64,000 nt of DNA, taken from NCBI RefSeq assembly GCF_010093205.1, contig NZ_PDWN01000010.1, positions 97,943-161,942 of the forward strand. Reading direction: 5' to 3'. Shown here piece by piece: positions 29,345 through 40,155 of the stretch (the first letter of the stretch is position 1; each line of letters starts with the position of its first letter). This DNA comes from Pseudoxanthomonas daejeonensis. GTDB lineage: Bacteria; Pseudomonadota; Gammaproteobacteria; Xanthomonadales; Xanthomonadaceae. A model generated the notes under the pieces. It searched no databases, was not told the origin of the DNA, and was given only the letters and a program-made list of their open reading frames with translations. Both the position numbers and the translations under genes were made by a program.

Positions 29345-29685
29345 ATGAGCCCGCGCTCCCGCGACCTGACCACCGGCCCGATCGGCCGCAACCTGCTGCT
29401 GTTCGCGCTGCCCATCCTGGGCGGCAACATCGCCCAGTCGCTCAGCGGTTCGGTCAATGCGGTGTGGATCGGCCGCTTCCTCGGCGAGGACGCGCTGACC
29501 GCAGCGGCCAACGCCAACAACATCATGTTCTTCCTGATCGGCTCGGTGTTCGGCATCGGCATGGCCGCGACCATCCTGATCGCGCAGGCGATCGGTGCGC
29601 ACGACACGATGCAGGCGCGGCGGGTGATGGGAACCAGCGCGACGTTCTTCATCGGCCTCTCGGTGCTCATCGCCGCGTGCGGTGA
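29345..29685 (+). pseudogene. MATE-family multidrug exporter, N-terminal fragment
   Basis: From the ATG at 29345 the frame reads as the start of a MATE antiporter: LTTGPIGRNLLLFALPILGGNIAQSLSGSVNAVWIGRFLGED, ANANNIMFFLIGSVFGIGMAATILIAQAIGAHD, and RRVMGTSATFFIGLSVLIAACG. These cover the first three helices, about 112 residues of the usual 450. At about 29685 the similarity stops and the frame runs into the rplS terminator and the antisense of rplS. No later part of a MATE gene is found downstream. This looks like a deletion remnant; the right boundary is approximate. No frameshift is seen inside the remaining part. Confidence 0.8.
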
Positions 29686-29701
29686 CCGTCCCGGCCCGGA
29701 C

Positions 29702-29736
29702 GCGGAAACGCAAACGGCCGCCTCGCGGCGGCCGTT
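29702..29736 (-). terminator. Terminator of the rpsP-rimM-trmD-rplS operon
   Basis: AACGGCCGCC (29713-29722) pairs with GGCGGCCGTT (29727-29736) around TCGC. On the minus strand the stem is followed by TGCGTTTCC. It lies 22 bp after the rplS stop. The T-tract is short. Confidence 0.7.
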
Positions 29737-29758
29737 GCGGTGCATCGGGAAGCGGCGA

Positions 29759-30160
29759 TCAGGCGCCGGCGGCGGCCTTCTCGGCCTTCGCCTTGGCCAC
29801 GGCGGCCAGGTCTTCCTTGATGCGGGCAGCCTTGCCTTCCAGGCCGCGCAGGTAATACAGCTTGCCGGAGCGGACCTTGCCGCGGCGCTTCACGTCGACC
29901 GAGTCGATGATGGCGCTGTGGGTCTGGAAGACGCGCTCGACGCCGTAGCCGTGCGAGATCTTGCGCACGGTGAACGCGGAGTTCAGCCCGGCGTTCTTGA
30001 TGCCGATGACCACGCCTTCATAGGCCTGCACGCGCTCGCGGTTGCCTTCCTTGACCTTGACGTTCACCACGACGGTGTCGCCCTGGCTGAACTTCGGCAG
30101 TTCGCGGGTGATCTGGGCGGATTCGAATTCCGCGACGATGGACTTGTTCAGCTTGCTCAT
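29759..30160 (-). CDS. rplS: 50S ribosomal protein L19
   Basis: L19 sits at the interface of the 50S and 30S subunits. The 133-residue product has [65 protein letters not shown] and [26 protein letters not shown], the full L19 signature, plus an alanine/lysine-rich tail. The ATG at 30158-30160 is the family start. It is the last gene of rpsP-rimM-trmD-rplS, 155 bp after trmD. That gap is long enough for an internal promoter, which I cannot define. Confidence 0.99.
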   Translation of the reverse strand: MSKLNKSIVAEFESAQITRELPKFSQGDTVVVNVKVKEGNRERVQAYEGVVIGIKNAGLNSAFTVRKISHGYGVERVFQTHSAIIDSVDVKRRGKVRSGKLYYLRGLEGKAARIKEDLAAVAKAKAEKAAAGA

Positions 30161-30315
30161 GGTGACCGACTCAATGTGTTCGGGTGGGCGTGTCGTGGAC
30201 GACAACTCGGGCCGATGCGGTCGCAGGACTGCGCCGCACGTAATTGTTATGGGGTCCAGTCAGGGCGGAACCGCCCGCAGGAACCCGGCATTGTAACGGC
30301 TTGAGCGCCGCGGGG

Positions 30316-31083
30316 CTACCGGCCCGGAGTTCCGTCCTGGCCTTCCCCGCCCTGCTCCCTGCGCCAGGCGTCCAGCAGGGCCTGGTCGGCCTTGGACAGG
30401 GCCCGCCCCGCCAGCAGGTCCGGGCGTCGTTGCCAGGTCCGGCCCAGCGCCTGCTGCCGGCGCCAGCGGGCAATCGCGGCATGGTTGCCCGAACGCAGCA
30501 CCTCCGGGACCGTGCCGTATGCGTGCTCGACCGGATGGCTGTAGTGCGGGCAATCCAGCAGGCCGTCCTCGAAACTGTCCTGGCTGGCCGAATCGGCGTC
30601 GTTCAACGCCCCCTCCTGCAGCCGCGCCACCGCATCCACGACCACCGCCGCGGCCAGCTCGCCGCCGGACAGGACGTAATCGCCGATGGAGACCTCCTCG
30701 TCCACTTCGGCCTGGACGAGGCGCTCGTCGACCCCTTCGTAGCGGCCGCACAGCAGCGCCAGCCGGGGCAACGCCGCCAGCTCGCGGACCTTGGCCTGGT
30801 CCAGCTGTCGCCCCTGGGGCGTGAGATAGACGACATGCGGACGCACCGGGTCGGCCTCGCGCATCGCGGCCAGGCAGCGACGCAGCGGCTCGACCAGCAT
30901 GACCATGCCCGGTCCGCCCCCGAAGGTGCGGTCGTCGACCTTGCGGTAGTTGCCCTCGGCGTAGTCGCGCGGGTTCCAGCCCTGCAGCGACACCAGGCCA
31001 CGCTCGCGCGCACGCCCGACCACGCCGAAGCCGGCGCACTGGTCGACGAACTCGGGAAACAGGCTGACGATGTCGATGCGCAT
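30316..31083 (-). CDS. trmD: tRNA (guanine-N1)-methyltransferase
   Basis: TrmD methylates G37 next to the anticodon of certain tRNAs, preventing frameshifting. The 255-residue product starts [12 protein letters not shown]. Knot-fold AdoMet-binding motifs are [12 protein letters not shown] near residue 88, [12 protein letters not shown] near 112 and [14 protein letters not shown] near 132. The conserved [12 protein letters not shown] and [14 protein letters not shown] follow. The nine codons upstream of the chosen ATG are not conserved. It lies 67 bp downstream of rimM. Confidence 0.98.
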   Translation of the reverse strand: MRIDIVSLFPEFVDQCAGFGVVGRARERGLVSLQGWNPRDYAEGNYRKVDDRTFGGGPGMVMLVEPLRRCLAAMREADPVRPHVVYLTPQGRQLDQAKVRELAALPRLALLCGRYEGVDERLVQAEVDEEVSIGDYVLSGGELAAAVVVDAVARLQEGALNDADSASQDSFEDGLLDCPHYSHPVEHAYGTVPEVLRSGNHAAIARWRRQQALGRTWQRRPDLLAGRALSKADQALLDAWRREQGGEGQDGTPGR

Positions 31084-31150
31084 CGCGACTCCCGCCGGCC
31101 AGGCCGGCATGGCTATCCGGTACAGGGCCCGGCCCGGGGGCCGGAGCGCC

Positions 31151-31684
31151 TCAGAATTCGGGATCCCAGTCGACCGTGATCGTGCCGGTCCCGAAATCCA
31201 CCGAGGTCACGTAGTCGGGCTGGACGAAAGGCAACAGGCGTTCGCGCTCGCCACGCACCACCATCACATCGTTGGCGCCGGTGGACAGCATGTGCGCCAC
31301 CTCGCCCAGCACCACGCCTTCGACGGTAACCACGCGCATGCCTTCCAGGTCGATCCAGTAGTACTCGCCGGCCGCCGGCGGTGGCAGCGTTTCGCGCGGA
31401 ACGAGGATCTCGGTGCCGCGCATGGCTTCGGCCGCGTCACGGTCCTCGCAGCCCGGGAGCGTGGCGACGACGTGCTTGCCGGTATCGCGACCCCGCGCGC
31501 CGGCCAGTTCCCGCTCTACCCCGGAAGGCGTGCGCAGGATCCAGGGCTGGTAGCGGAAGATCTGCGCACGCGGCTCGGTCCAGGACTCAAGCCGGACATC
31601 GCCACGCACGCCGAAGGCGCCCAGCACCCGACCCAGCAGAACCAGCTTGCGTGGTGGGGACGGGCGCCCGGCGTCTTCGTTCAT
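31151..31684 (-). CDS. rimM: 16S rRNA processing protein RimM
   Basis: RimM assists maturation of the 30S head and binds S19. The 177-residue product has the N-terminal barrel ([25 protein letters not shown]) and the C-terminal PRC-barrel ([37 protein letters not shown], ending [25 protein letters not shown]). It starts at ATG 31682-31684, 50 bp after rpsP. A GC-rich hairpin (GGCCGCC/GGCGGCC, about 31708-31727) sits in this gap without a T-tract and may tune the S16/RimM ratio. Confidence 0.98.
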   Translation of the reverse strand: MNEDAGRPSPPRKLVLLGRVLGAFGVRGDVRLESWTEPRAQIFRYQPWILRTPSGVERELAGARGRDTGKHVVATLPGCEDRDAAEAMRGTEILVPRETLPPPAAGEYYWIDLEGMRVVTVEGVVLGEVAHMLSTGANDVMVVRGERERLLPFVQPDYVTSVDFGTGTITVDWDPEF

Positions 31685-31734
31685 TGAGCCGTTATTGCAG
31701 GCAAGGCGGCCGCCGGTTTCGGCGGCCTGCCGGA

Positions 31735-31995
31735 TCAGGCGGCGGTCGCCTGGATCTTGGTCGCTTCCTTGTACAGGTTGCGAACCTTCTCGGTCAGCTG
31801 CGCACCGTGGCCGACCCAATGGTCGACGCGGGCGAGGTCCAGCACGATGCGCTGATCGTTGCCGGAAGCGACCGGGTTGTAGTAACCGACGCGCTCGATG
31901 TTGCGGCCGTCGCGGGCGCTACGCGAGTCGGTGACGATGATGTGGTAGAACGGGCGCTTCTTGGCGCCGCCGCGGGTGAGACGGATCTTGACCAT
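31735..31995 (-). CDS. rpsP: 30S ribosomal protein S16
   Basis: S16 is a primary 16S rRNA-binding protein needed for 30S assembly. The 86-residue product starts [21 protein letters not shown] and contains [20 protein letters not shown] and [23 protein letters not shown]. It is the first gene of the rpsP-rimM-trmD-rplS operon, with a candidate promoter 50-80 bp upstream. Confidence 0.99.
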   Translation of the reverse strand: MVKIRLTRGGAKKRPFYHIIVTDSRSARDGRNIERVGYYNPVASGNDQRIVLDLARVDHWVGHGAQLTEKVRNLYKEATKIQATAA

Positions 31996-32045
31996 GGTGG
32001 TTTCTCGGTGTTGCCCAGTCGCCAGGGTGGCGAGGTAAGCCGCGA

Positions 32046-32074
32046 ATTGTAAGTCACTGAACCGGCTCGAACAA
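32046..32074 (-). promoter_or_regulatory. Candidate promoter of the rpsP operon
   Basis: On the minus strand, TTGTTC (complement of 32069-32074), a 17-base spacer and TACAAT (complement of 32046-32051) form a sigma-70-like promoter. It lies 50 bases before the rpsP ATG and downstream of the pabC stop. The -10 is good and the -35 moderate. Confidence 0.55.
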
Positions 32075-32119
32075 CCTTGCCGGGCGAGGCGGATACCGGG
32101 GTTCAGCCTGCAGCCGGGG

Positions 32120-32977
32120 CTAGAGCGGCTCCCCCGGGGCATGTCGGGCGGCGGCTCCCAGCAGCGCCAGCACCGGCTCCCAGCCCTCTTCCGGATAGAC
32201 GACCCCGTCGATCGAGGCGACCGGCTGCACGCCATTGGCATTGGCGGCGAAGGCCGCCTGGAAGCCGGCAAGGTCGGCCAGCACCACGGGCCGGACCTGC
32301 TGCCCCACCCCGGCGGCCGCGAGCCCCTGCTGGAGCAGGCGCTCGCGGGTGCCCCGCAGCGCCGGGGCATCCGGCCAGACCACCTGGCGGCCATCCCAGA
32401 AGCCGACGTTCCAGAACGACCCCTCCGAGACCCGGGCCTGCGGGCCATCGCCGTCGACGAACAGCGCGTCGTCGTAACCGGCCTTCAATGCCTGCCGGCG
32501 GTGATGGACCAGGGGGAAGGTTCCCACGTGCTTGAGCTGTGGCACGGGGCGACTGAAAACGCGGGTCTGCAGCCGCAGGGAGCGCGACGTCGGCGCCAGC
32601 GGCGCCGAGGCGGACACCAGCACGTCGACGCCCACCGGGCGCAGGGCGTGGCGGTGGTCGAACTGCCGCGAGAACAGCGTGACCCGCATCGAGCAGTCGC
32701 CGCCGCGGGCCTGCGCGGCCTGCCGCATCCAGCCGCGCACCGCGTCGGCATCGAAGTCCGCATCGAACAGTTCGGCGTTGCCCTGGCGCAGCCGATCCAG
32801 GTGCAGGCCCAGGCCCTGCACCGCGCCGTCGCGCACCTGCAACGAGGTGAAGTGGCCGTAGTTGACCAGGGCGAGCATGCGCAACGCATCGGCGCCGGCA
32901 TCTTCGCCGTTGAGCAGCACGATCGGGCCGTCGCCCGCGTTCACCGCAGCGACGCCAGGATTGGAAGCGTCGCGCAT
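32120..32977 (-). CDS. pabC: Aminodeoxychorismate lyase-like PLP enzyme (aminotransferase class IV)
   Basis: This is a 285-residue fold-type IV PLP protein. PabC converts 4-amino-4-deoxychorismate to 4-aminobenzoate for folate synthesis. Motifs include [39 protein letters not shown] (family N-terminus), [30 protein letters not shown] with the Lys expected to bind PLP (KHVGT), and [12 protein letters not shown]. The close relatives branched-chain and D-amino-acid transaminases cannot be fully excluded. The ATG at 32975-32977 lies seven bases after the ffh stop, so the two are probably co-transcribed. Confidence 0.8.
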   Translation of the reverse strand: MRDASNPGVAAVNAGDGPIVLLNGEDAGADALRMLALVNYGHFTSLQVRDGAVQGLGLHLDRLRQGNAELFDADFDADAVRGWMRQAAQARGGDCSMRVTLFSRQFDHRHALRPVGVDVLVSASAPLAPTSRSLRLQTRVFSRPVPQLKHVGTFPLVHHRRQALKAGYDDALFVDGDGPQARVSEGSFWNVGFWDGRQVVWPDAPALRGTRERLLQQGLAAAGVGQQVRPVVLADLAGFQAAFAANANGVQPVASIDGVVYPEEGWEPVLALLGAAARHAPGEPL

Positions 32978-32984
32978 GGCGTGC

Positions 32985-34367
32985 TCAGCGGAACGGCAGG
33001 CCGCCGCGCCCGCCCATGCCGCCACCCATCATCCCCTGCAGGCCGCGCATCATGCCCTTCATGCCGCCGCGGCCCAGCTTGCCCATCATTTTTTCCATCT
33101 GCTGGTACTGCTTGAGCAGCTTGTTGACGTCGGCCGGCGTGGTGCCCGAACCGCGGGCGATGCGGGCGCGGCGCGAACCGTTGAGCAGGTCCGGGTTGCG
33201 GCGTTCCTTCAGCGTCATCGAGCCGATGATCGCCATCATCCGCGGCACCTCGCGGCTCTGGGAGACCTGCGCCTTGAGGTGCTCGGGCACCTGGCCCAGG
33301 CCCGGCAGCTTGTCCATGAGGCCGGCAATGCCGCCCATGTTCTGCATCTGCTCGAGCTGGTCGCGCATGTCGTTGAGGTCGAACTTCTTGCCCTTGGCGA
33401 CCTTGGCGGCGAGCTTGGCCGCCTTCTCCTGGTCGACGCTCTGTTCGACCTGTTCGACCAGCGACAGCACGTCGCCCATGTCGAGGATGCGCGCGGCGAC
33501 GCGATCGGGATGGAACACGTCCAGGCCATCGGTCTTCTCGCCGGTGCCGACGAACTTGATCGGCTTGCCGGTGATGTAGCGCACCGACAGCGCGGCACCG
33601 CCCCGGGCATCGCCGTCGGTCTTGGTCAGCACCACGCCGGTGAGCGGCAGCGCCTCGGCGAAGGCCTTGGCGGTGTTGGCCGCGTCCTGGCCGGTCATGG
33701 CGTCGACCACGAACAGGGTCTCGGCCGGGTTGACCGCGCCGTGCAGCACCTTGATCTCGGCCATCATCGCTTCGTCGATGGCGAGGCGGCCGGCGGTATC
33801 GACGATCAGCACGTCGGCGAAGGAGCGGCGCGCATCCACGATCGCGGCGCGGACGATGTCTTCGGGCTTCTGCCCGGCCGCGGAGGGGAAGAACAGCACG
33901 CCGGTCTGCTCGGCCAGGGTCTTGAGCTGTTCGATCGCGGCCGGACGGTAGACGTCGGCGCTGACCACCATCACCTTCTTCTTGCGCTTCTCCTTCAGGT
34001 GCTTGGCCAGCTTGCCCACGGTCGTGGTCTTGCCGGCGCCCTGCAGGCCCGCCATCAGGATCACCGCCGGCGCGGGGACATTCAGGTTGAGGTCGCTGGC
34101 CTGCGAACCCATCACCGCGGTCAGTTCGTCGCGGACGATCTTGATCAGGGCCTGGCCCGGGGTCAGCGACTTCAGCACTTCCTGGCCGACCGCACGCACC
34201 TTGATCCGCTGGATCAGGGCCTGGACCACCGGCAGGGCGACGTCGGCCTCGAGCAGTGCGATGCGCACCTCGCGGGTGGCCTCGGTGATGTTGGATTCGG
34301 TCAGGCGGCCGCGACCGCGCAGGCGCTCCATGGTGCCGGACAGGCGCTGGGTCAGGGATTCGAACAT
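32985..34367 (-). CDS. ffh: Signal recognition particle protein Ffh
   Basis: Ffh is the GTPase that, with 4.5S RNA, targets nascent inner-membrane proteins to FtsY. The 460-residue product contains the N domain (MFESLTQRLSGTMERLRGRGRLTESNI with ALLEADVALPVV), the G domain with G1 AGLQGAGKTTT near residue 107, VSADVYRPAAIEQL, DTAGRL near 190 and TKTDGDARGG near 247, and the methionine-rich M domain ending in MMGKLGRGGMKGMMRGLQGMMGGGMGG. The start is the ATG at 34365-34367. A TATAAT on the minus strand (complement of 34401-34406) is a likely -10. Confidence 0.99.
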   Translation of the reverse strand: MFESLTQRLSGTMERLRGRGRLTESNITEATREVRIALLEADVALPVVQALIQRIKVRAVGQEVLKSLTPGQALIKIVRDELTAVMGSQASDLNLNVPAPAVILMAGLQGAGKTTTVGKLAKHLKEKRKKKVMVVSADVYRPAAIEQLKTLAEQTGVLFFPSAAGQKPEDIVRAAIVDARRSFADVLIVDTAGRLAIDEAMMAEIKVLHGAVNPAETLFVVDAMTGQDAANTAKAFAEALPLTGVVLTKTDGDARGGAALSVRYITGKPIKFVGTGEKTDGLDVFHPDRVAARILDMGDVLSLVEQVEQSVDQEKAAKLAAKVAKGKKFDLNDMRDQLEQMQNMGGIAGLMDKLPGLGQVPEHLKAQVSQSREVPRMMAIIGSMTLKERRNPDLLNGSRRARIARGSGTTPADVNKLLKQYQQMEKMMGKLGRGGMKGMMRGLQGMMGGGMGGRGGLPFR

Positions 34368-34505
34368 GCGGGCGGACCGGAAGGCGGAAAGCGGCCGGCG
34401 ATTATAGCCCGCGGCGAAGACCGTCCTCCGGCGACGGCGACCGTGCGCGCTGCGGCCGGTGGGTCGCCATTCCTTCGGCTCCGGTGCGTGTGCGACACTC
34501 AATCG

Positions 34506-35297
34506 ATGACAATCGTTCTCATCGCCATCGCGGCCTACCTGCTCGCAACCCTGCTGCTGTTCCGCGCGGTCGCCGTGAACCGCTCCGGGCCTTCGCGCAC
34601 CTGGCTGCCACCGGCGCTGCTGGGCTTGCTCCTGCACGGGGGCTACCACCTGGCGGTGGCCTGGCAGACCACGGGCGGCCCGGACATGCACTTCTTTTCG
34701 GCGCTGTCCCTGGTGAGCCTGGGCATCGCGGCGATGACCACCGCGGTCGGCGCGCGGGGGCGGATGGCCGCGCTGGGCGTGTTCGCCCTCCCGTTGGCGG
34801 CGGCGTTGCTGGCGCTCTATCACTGGCGCGGCCATGCACCGTCGCCGACGCTGGACTGGCGCGTGCAGCTGCATGCCTGGCTGGCCCTCCTCGCCTACGC
34901 GACGCTGGCGATCGCCGCGCTGCTGGCGGTGATGCTGTGGGCGCAGGAGCGCGCGCTGCGGCGGCGCGAATTCCATGCGTGGCTGCGTGCGCTGCCGCCG
35001 CTCACCGAACTGGAAATGCTGCTTTTCCGCACGATCGCGGTCGGCTTCATCCTGCTTACGCTGACCCTGCTGACAGGCGTCCTGTTCGTCGAAGATTTCC
35101 TTTCGCAGCACCTTGTCCACAAGACCGTGCTCAGCGTCCTGTCCTGGCTGGTGTTCGGCGGCCTGCTGCTGGGCCGCTGGCGTTACGGCTGGCGCGGCAT
35201 CCGCGCCGTGCACTGGACGCTGACCGCGATGGCGCTGCTGCTGCTGGCCTTCTTCGGCAGCAAGTTCGTGATGGAGCTCGTCCTGCTCCAGGGCTGA
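34506..35297 (+). CDS. CcsA/YpjD-type cytochrome c assembly membrane protein
   Basis: The product is a 263-residue inner-membrane protein with about eight hydrophobic segments, of the small CcsA-like family often found next to ffh. It carries conserved histidines in LLLHGGYHLAVAW and VQLHAWLALLAYA, then LPPLTELEMLLFRTIAVGFILLTLTLLTGVLF, and LVHKTVLSVLSWLVFGGLLLGRWRYGWRG near the C-terminus. It lacks the full length and tryptophan-rich WWD loop of true haem lyases, so the function is uncertain. It is divergent from ffh, with 138 bp between them. The start at ATG 34506 puts the first hydrophobic helix at residue 3. Confidence 0.85.
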   Translation: MTIVLIAIAAYLLATLLLFRAVAVNRSGPSRTWLPPALLGLLLHGGYHLAVAWQTTGGPDMHFFSALSLVSLGIAAMTTAVGARGRMAALGVFALPLAAALLALYHWRGHAPSPTLDWRVQLHAWLALLAYATLAIAALLAVMLWAQERALRRREFHAWLRALPPLTELEMLLFRTIAVGFILLTLTLLTGVLFVEDFLSQHLVHKTVLSVLSWLVFGGLLLGRWRYGWRGIRAVHWTLTAMALLLLAFFGSKFVMELVLLQG

Positions 35298-35454
35298 GGC
35301 GGGAACGCAGCGATCCTGCGTCGCCTCCCTGCGGTTCGCGCCCGACACGGTGCCAGCGGGCGGCCACTTCCATGCCCCGCCTCCGCTTGCCCATGATGCT
35401 TTCGCGGAGCGGCTGGCCTTCGCTGCCTCCTGCACGCCCCCCGCGCGAGCCGCC

Positions 35455-36006
35455 CTACAGAAACAGGAGCGTTGCGCCGGCGAGCACACCGAGTGCCATG
35501 CCACCGGCCACCTCTGCCCCCGTATGCCGCCCCATGCGCAAGCGCGACCAGGCCAGCAGCGGCGCGAGCAGGAGCAGCACGGCGCCACCCGGCCACCACA
35601 GCGCAAGCATCGCGATGCCGGCGAACGCCAGGCTGGCCATGTGCAGCGACAGCTTGATCCAGCGGTTGGCCAGTCCGGCCACGCAGATCATGGCCGTAGC
35701 CGCCAGCACGCCGGTCGACATCGCCGACGCAGCGCCACCCAGCCACCACCAGTAGCCCGCGGCCAGCAGCAGCGCCAGGCCGTAAAGCAGCGGTCGCTCC
35801 TGCCGGTTCGAGGCGTCCACCGTGCTCCAGCGCCCGCTGCGCCAGCGCCGCCATACGAACATCCAGACCACCGCGACCACGAACACCATGCCGGCCAACG
35901 CACGCGGCAACGATGCCGGATCCAGCCGCCAGGCCGCGACCAGCACCAGTGCGATGAAGACGGCGAAAGGGTGCAGCAACAGCGAAATCCAGCGCGCGAC
36001 CGGCAT
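35455..36006 (-). CDS. PAP2-family membrane phosphatase-like protein
   Basis: The product is a 183-residue membrane protein with five or six hydrophobic segments. Weak PAP2 phosphatase motifs are seen: ASNRQERPLLYGL (RP motif), NRWIKLSLHMAS (Ser/His motif) and SRLRMGRHTGAEVAGGM (the SR-x5-H motif followed by Glu in place of the usual Asp). Lipid phosphate hydrolysis is therefore likely but not certain. The ATG at 36004-36006 is chosen; a GTG nine codons upstream (36033) is possible. It lies just after radA on the same strand, probably in one operon. Confidence 0.8.
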   Translation of the reverse strand: MPVARWISLLLHPFAVFIALVLVAAWRLDPASLPRALAGMVFVVAVVWMFVWRRWRSGRWSTVDASNRQERPLLYGLALLLAAGYWWWLGGAASAMSTGVLAATAMICVAGLANRWIKLSLHMASLAFAGIAMLALWWPGGAVLLLLAPLLAWSRLRMGRHTGAEVAGGMALGVLAGATLLFL

Positions 36007-36043
36007 CGCGCCGGCGGTTCCCGGCGATCTCACGCCAGCGGCC

Positions 36044-37441
<1,398 letters not shown>

Positions 37442-37587
37442 GGGATGCGGGAGGAACCGGGAGGGGAAGCCACTGTAGCCGCGCCCGGTCTCCACTGGCG
37501 AGACGCGCGACATCGCATCCCGTCTGGCCTGCCCGCCTCCGAACCGTTAGAATTCCCGCCCCGACCACATCCGTGCGGCCGGGCAAC

Positions 37588-37663
37588 GCCGGAATAGCTC
37601 AGTTGGTAGAGCGGCGCATTCGTAATGCGTAGGTCGTAGGTTCGATTCCTATTTCCGGCACCA
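37588..37663 (+). tRNA. tRNA-Thr (anticodon CGT)
   Basis: This is a 76-nt cloverleaf with an encoded CCA end. The acceptor stem GCCGGAA pairs with TTCCGGC; the D-arm is GCTC/GAGC; the anticodon arm GCGCA/TGCGT has the loop TTCGTAA and anticodon CGT at 37621-37623; the T-arm is GTAGG-TTCGATT-CCTAT. It decodes ACG. I looked for a flanking duplication of the 3' end that would indicate an integrated element and saw none in the window. Confidence 0.98.
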
Positions 37664-37670
37664 GATCGCG

Positions 37671-37697
37671 AAAAGCCCCGCTTCGGCGGGGTTTTTC
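37671..37697 (+). terminator. Terminator after tRNA-Thr
   Basis: AAAAGCCCCGC-TTCG-GCGGGGTTTTT is a compact hairpin with a UUCG tetraloop and flanking A and T runs, eight bases after the tRNA CCA. Confidence 0.93.
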
Positions 37698-37790
37698 GTT
37701 TGCGATGGCGCCGCGGCGCATCGTCCCTGCACGGGGCGCCGTCATGACCGGTGCTAACGTAGCCTTCCCGCCCCTGCTTCCGCATACCGC

Positions 37791-40127
37791 ATGCATCGTC
37801 GCGCCCCGACCACGCCGATCGCCCTGATCCTGCTCCTGCTTCTGGCCGCGACCTGGCCGGCGCGGGCCCAGGTGCCGTCGCTGGACCAGGGGCGGCAGCA
37901 GCTCGAACGGATCGGAGCGCAGCTGGACGAGGGCAAGGACAAGGATGCCGCCTCGCTGCAGTCCGCGCGCGATGTGGTCCTGAAGGTGCAGGCGCAGGCA
38001 GAGAAGACCGTTGCCGAGCGCACGCCCCAGCTGCAGAGCCTGGACGCGCGCCTGGCCGAGCTGGGCGACAGTCCGGCCGCCCAAGGGCAGGAAGCCCCCG
38101 AGGTCACCCGCGAACGGCGCGACTTGCAGCGCCAGCGCAACGACCTGGATGCCGAGCTGCGCCAGGCCCGCCTGGCTTCGGTGGAGAGCGGCCAGCTGCT
38201 GGACAGGATCGCCGCCGAACGCCAGGAGAACTTCCACCAGACCCTGTCCGAGCGCACCACCCCGCCCTGGCACCCGCGCTTCTGGCGCGACCTCGGCGAG
38301 AGCCGCGCGCGCGACGATGCGCGCCTGTCCGGCCTGTGGAAGGACACCCGACAGGTCGTCGCACAACGCTGGCAATCCGGCCCGCTGCGCTCGTCCCTCT
38401 ACTTGGCGCTCGCCGCACTGGTCGCCGTCGTGGTCGGCTGGTTCGGCGCACGCAAAGTGCCGCGCCTGGTCGGCAGGCACATTCCGCCCGGACCGTTGCG
38501 CCGCTCCGCCCCGGCCATGGCCCGGCTGCTGCTGTCGACGTTGGCCGCCTGGTGGATCGTAGGCCTGGTGCATGCCGCGCTGCTGCCGGCCAACCCACCC
38601 GCTGCCGTCGCCCAGCTTGCCGGACTGGCCGGTGGCCTGCTGGTGTTCGCCACGTTCGTGACCACCGTTGGCGCGGTGCTGCTGGCGGTACGCAGCCCCT
38701 CCTGGCGCCTGCCCGCGATTTCGGACGAAGGAGCGCGTGCGCTGCGGCCGATGCCGCTGGCTGCGGCCTTGGCGATCATCGTGGCGAGCTTCGCGCAGCA
38801 GCTTCCCGCGCTCGTCAATGCGAGCCTGCCCTTGGCCGTCGCACTCACCGCCCTGGCCGCGCTCGTATCCACATCGGCCGTGCTGCTGGGCCTGCTGCGC
38901 GTGCACCGCCTGCATGCGCGATACAGCCAGGCCGCTGCCGAGGCGGGTGCCGCGGAGCCGGCCACGGAAAAGCCGCACTTCCGGCCCTGGATCAACATCG
39001 CCACCAGCGTGGGCTGGGTGGGCGTGGCGATCTGCCTGCTCGGCCTGGTGACCGGCCACGTGGCGCTGTCGGGTTTCATCGCCCTTCAGCTGCTGTGGAC
39101 GGGCGTGGTGCTCGCCACGCTCTACCTGGGCATGCGCTTCATCGACGACCTGGTCTGTTCGGTGCTCGGCTCCAAGGGCCTGGCCGGACGCCGGATCAAC
39201 AGCCGCTTCGGCCTGGATCCGCGCCATGTCGAACGCATAGCGGTGGTGCTGTCGGCGGTGCTGCGCACCTTGCTGGCGCTGGTCGGCCTGATTGCGCTGG
39301 CCATGCCCTACGGCGCCAGCGGCGACGACCTGATCGATCGCGCCCTCGGCCTGGCGCGCGGCATCAGCATCGGCGAGCTGGTGCTCAGCCCCACCAACGT
39401 GGTCCGCGCGATCGGCGTGTTCCTGCTTGCTTCCGGGGTCTTCCACCTGGTCAAGCGCTGGCTGGCGCGGCGCTACCTGCCGACCACGAAGATGGACGAG
39501 GGCATGCGCGCCTCGGTCGTGAGCCTGTTCGGCTACGCGACGGTGGTGCTTGCCGTGGTGATGGCGCTGGCCGCCATCGGCGTCGGCCTGGAGCGGATCG
39601 CGTGGATCGCGAGCGCGCTGTCGGTCGGCATTGGCTTTGGCCTGCAGGCGATCGTGCAGAACTTCATTTCCGGCCTGATCCTGCTGGCCGAACGCCCGGT
39701 CAAGGTCGGCGACTGGGTGGTGGTCGGCGACGCCGAGGGCGACATCCGCCGGATCAACGTGCGCGCCACCGAGATCCAGACCGGCGACCGGACCACGGTA
39801 CTGGTGCCCAATTCGGAGCTGATCACCAAGACGGTGCGCAACCGCACCTTCTCCAACGCCGAGGGACTGGTGAAGATCGTGCTGCCGATGCCGCTGGCCA
39901 CGGATGCGGACCTGGTCCGCGACCTCCTGCTGGAGGTGTTCCGCGAACATCCGGGCATCCTCGACGCGCCGGCGCCGGCGGTCCTGATCGACGGCATCGA
40001 CAAGGGCCAGGTGCTGTTCAACGCCACCGGCTTCGTCTCCACGCCAAGGCAGGCGGGGAACACGCGCAGCGCGCTGCTGTTCGAGATCCTGCGCCGGCTG
40101 CGCCAGCTCAACATCCGCATGGTGTAG
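37791..40127 (+). CDS. MscS-family mechanosensitive channel with DUF3772 N-terminal region
   Basis: The product is a 778-residue inner-membrane channel-like protein. It has a signal peptide (LILLLLLAATWPARA), then a periplasmic, coiled-coil-rich DUF3772-type domain to about residue 190 (QQLERIGAQLDEGKDKD, ERRDLQRQRNDLDAELRQ), about ten hydrophobic segments from residue 200 to 620, and the MscS pore and beta domain: GFGLQAIVQNFISGLILLAERPVKVGDWVVV, RATEIQTGDRTTVLVPNSELITKTVRNRT. Such long MscS proteins protect against osmotic downshift or modulate stress. It is transcribed alone after tRNA-Thr and converges with ispH. Confidence 0.93.
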   Translation: MHRRAPTTPIALILLLLLAATWPARAQVPSLDQGRQQLERIGAQLDEGKDKDAASLQSARDVVLKVQAQAEKTVAERTPQLQSLDARLAELGDSPAAQGQEAPEVTRERRDLQRQRNDLDAELRQARLASVESGQLLDRIAAERQENFHQTLSERTTPPWHPRFWRDLGESRARDDARLSGLWKDTRQVVAQRWQSGPLRSSLYLALAALVAVVVGWFGARKVPRLVGRHIPPGPLRRSAPAMARLLLSTLAAWWIVGLVHAALLPANPPAAVAQLAGLAGGLLVFATFVTTVGAVLLAVRSPSWRLPAISDEGARALRPMPLAAALAIIVASFAQQLPALVNASLPLAVALTALAALVSTSAVLLGLLRVHRLHARYSQAAAEAGAAEPATEKPHFRPWINIATSVGWVGVAICLLGLVTGHVALSGFIALQLLWTGVVLATLYLGMRFIDDLVCSVLGSKGLAGRRINSRFGLDPRHVERIAVVLSAVLRTLLALVGLIALAMPYGASGDDLIDRALGLARGISIGELVLSPTNVVRAIGVFLLASGVFHLVKRWLARRYLPTTKMDEGMRASVVSLFGYATVVLAVVMALAAIGVGLERIAWIASALSVGIGFGLQAIVQNFISGLILLAERPVKVGDWVVVGDAEGDIRRINVRATEIQTGDRTTVLVPNSELITKTVRNRTFSNAEGLVKIVLPMPLATDADLVRDLLLEVFREHPGILDAPAPAVLIDGIDKGQVLFNATGFVSTPRQAGNTRSALLFEILRRLRQLNIRMV

Positions 40128-40155
40128 CGGCGACCGCCCGGCAACGCACCCGCGC

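Noticed and set aside
37588..37663. Integration site of a mobile element at tRNA-Thr
   Set aside because: No integrase gene and no repeated tRNA 3' end were seen in the flanks.
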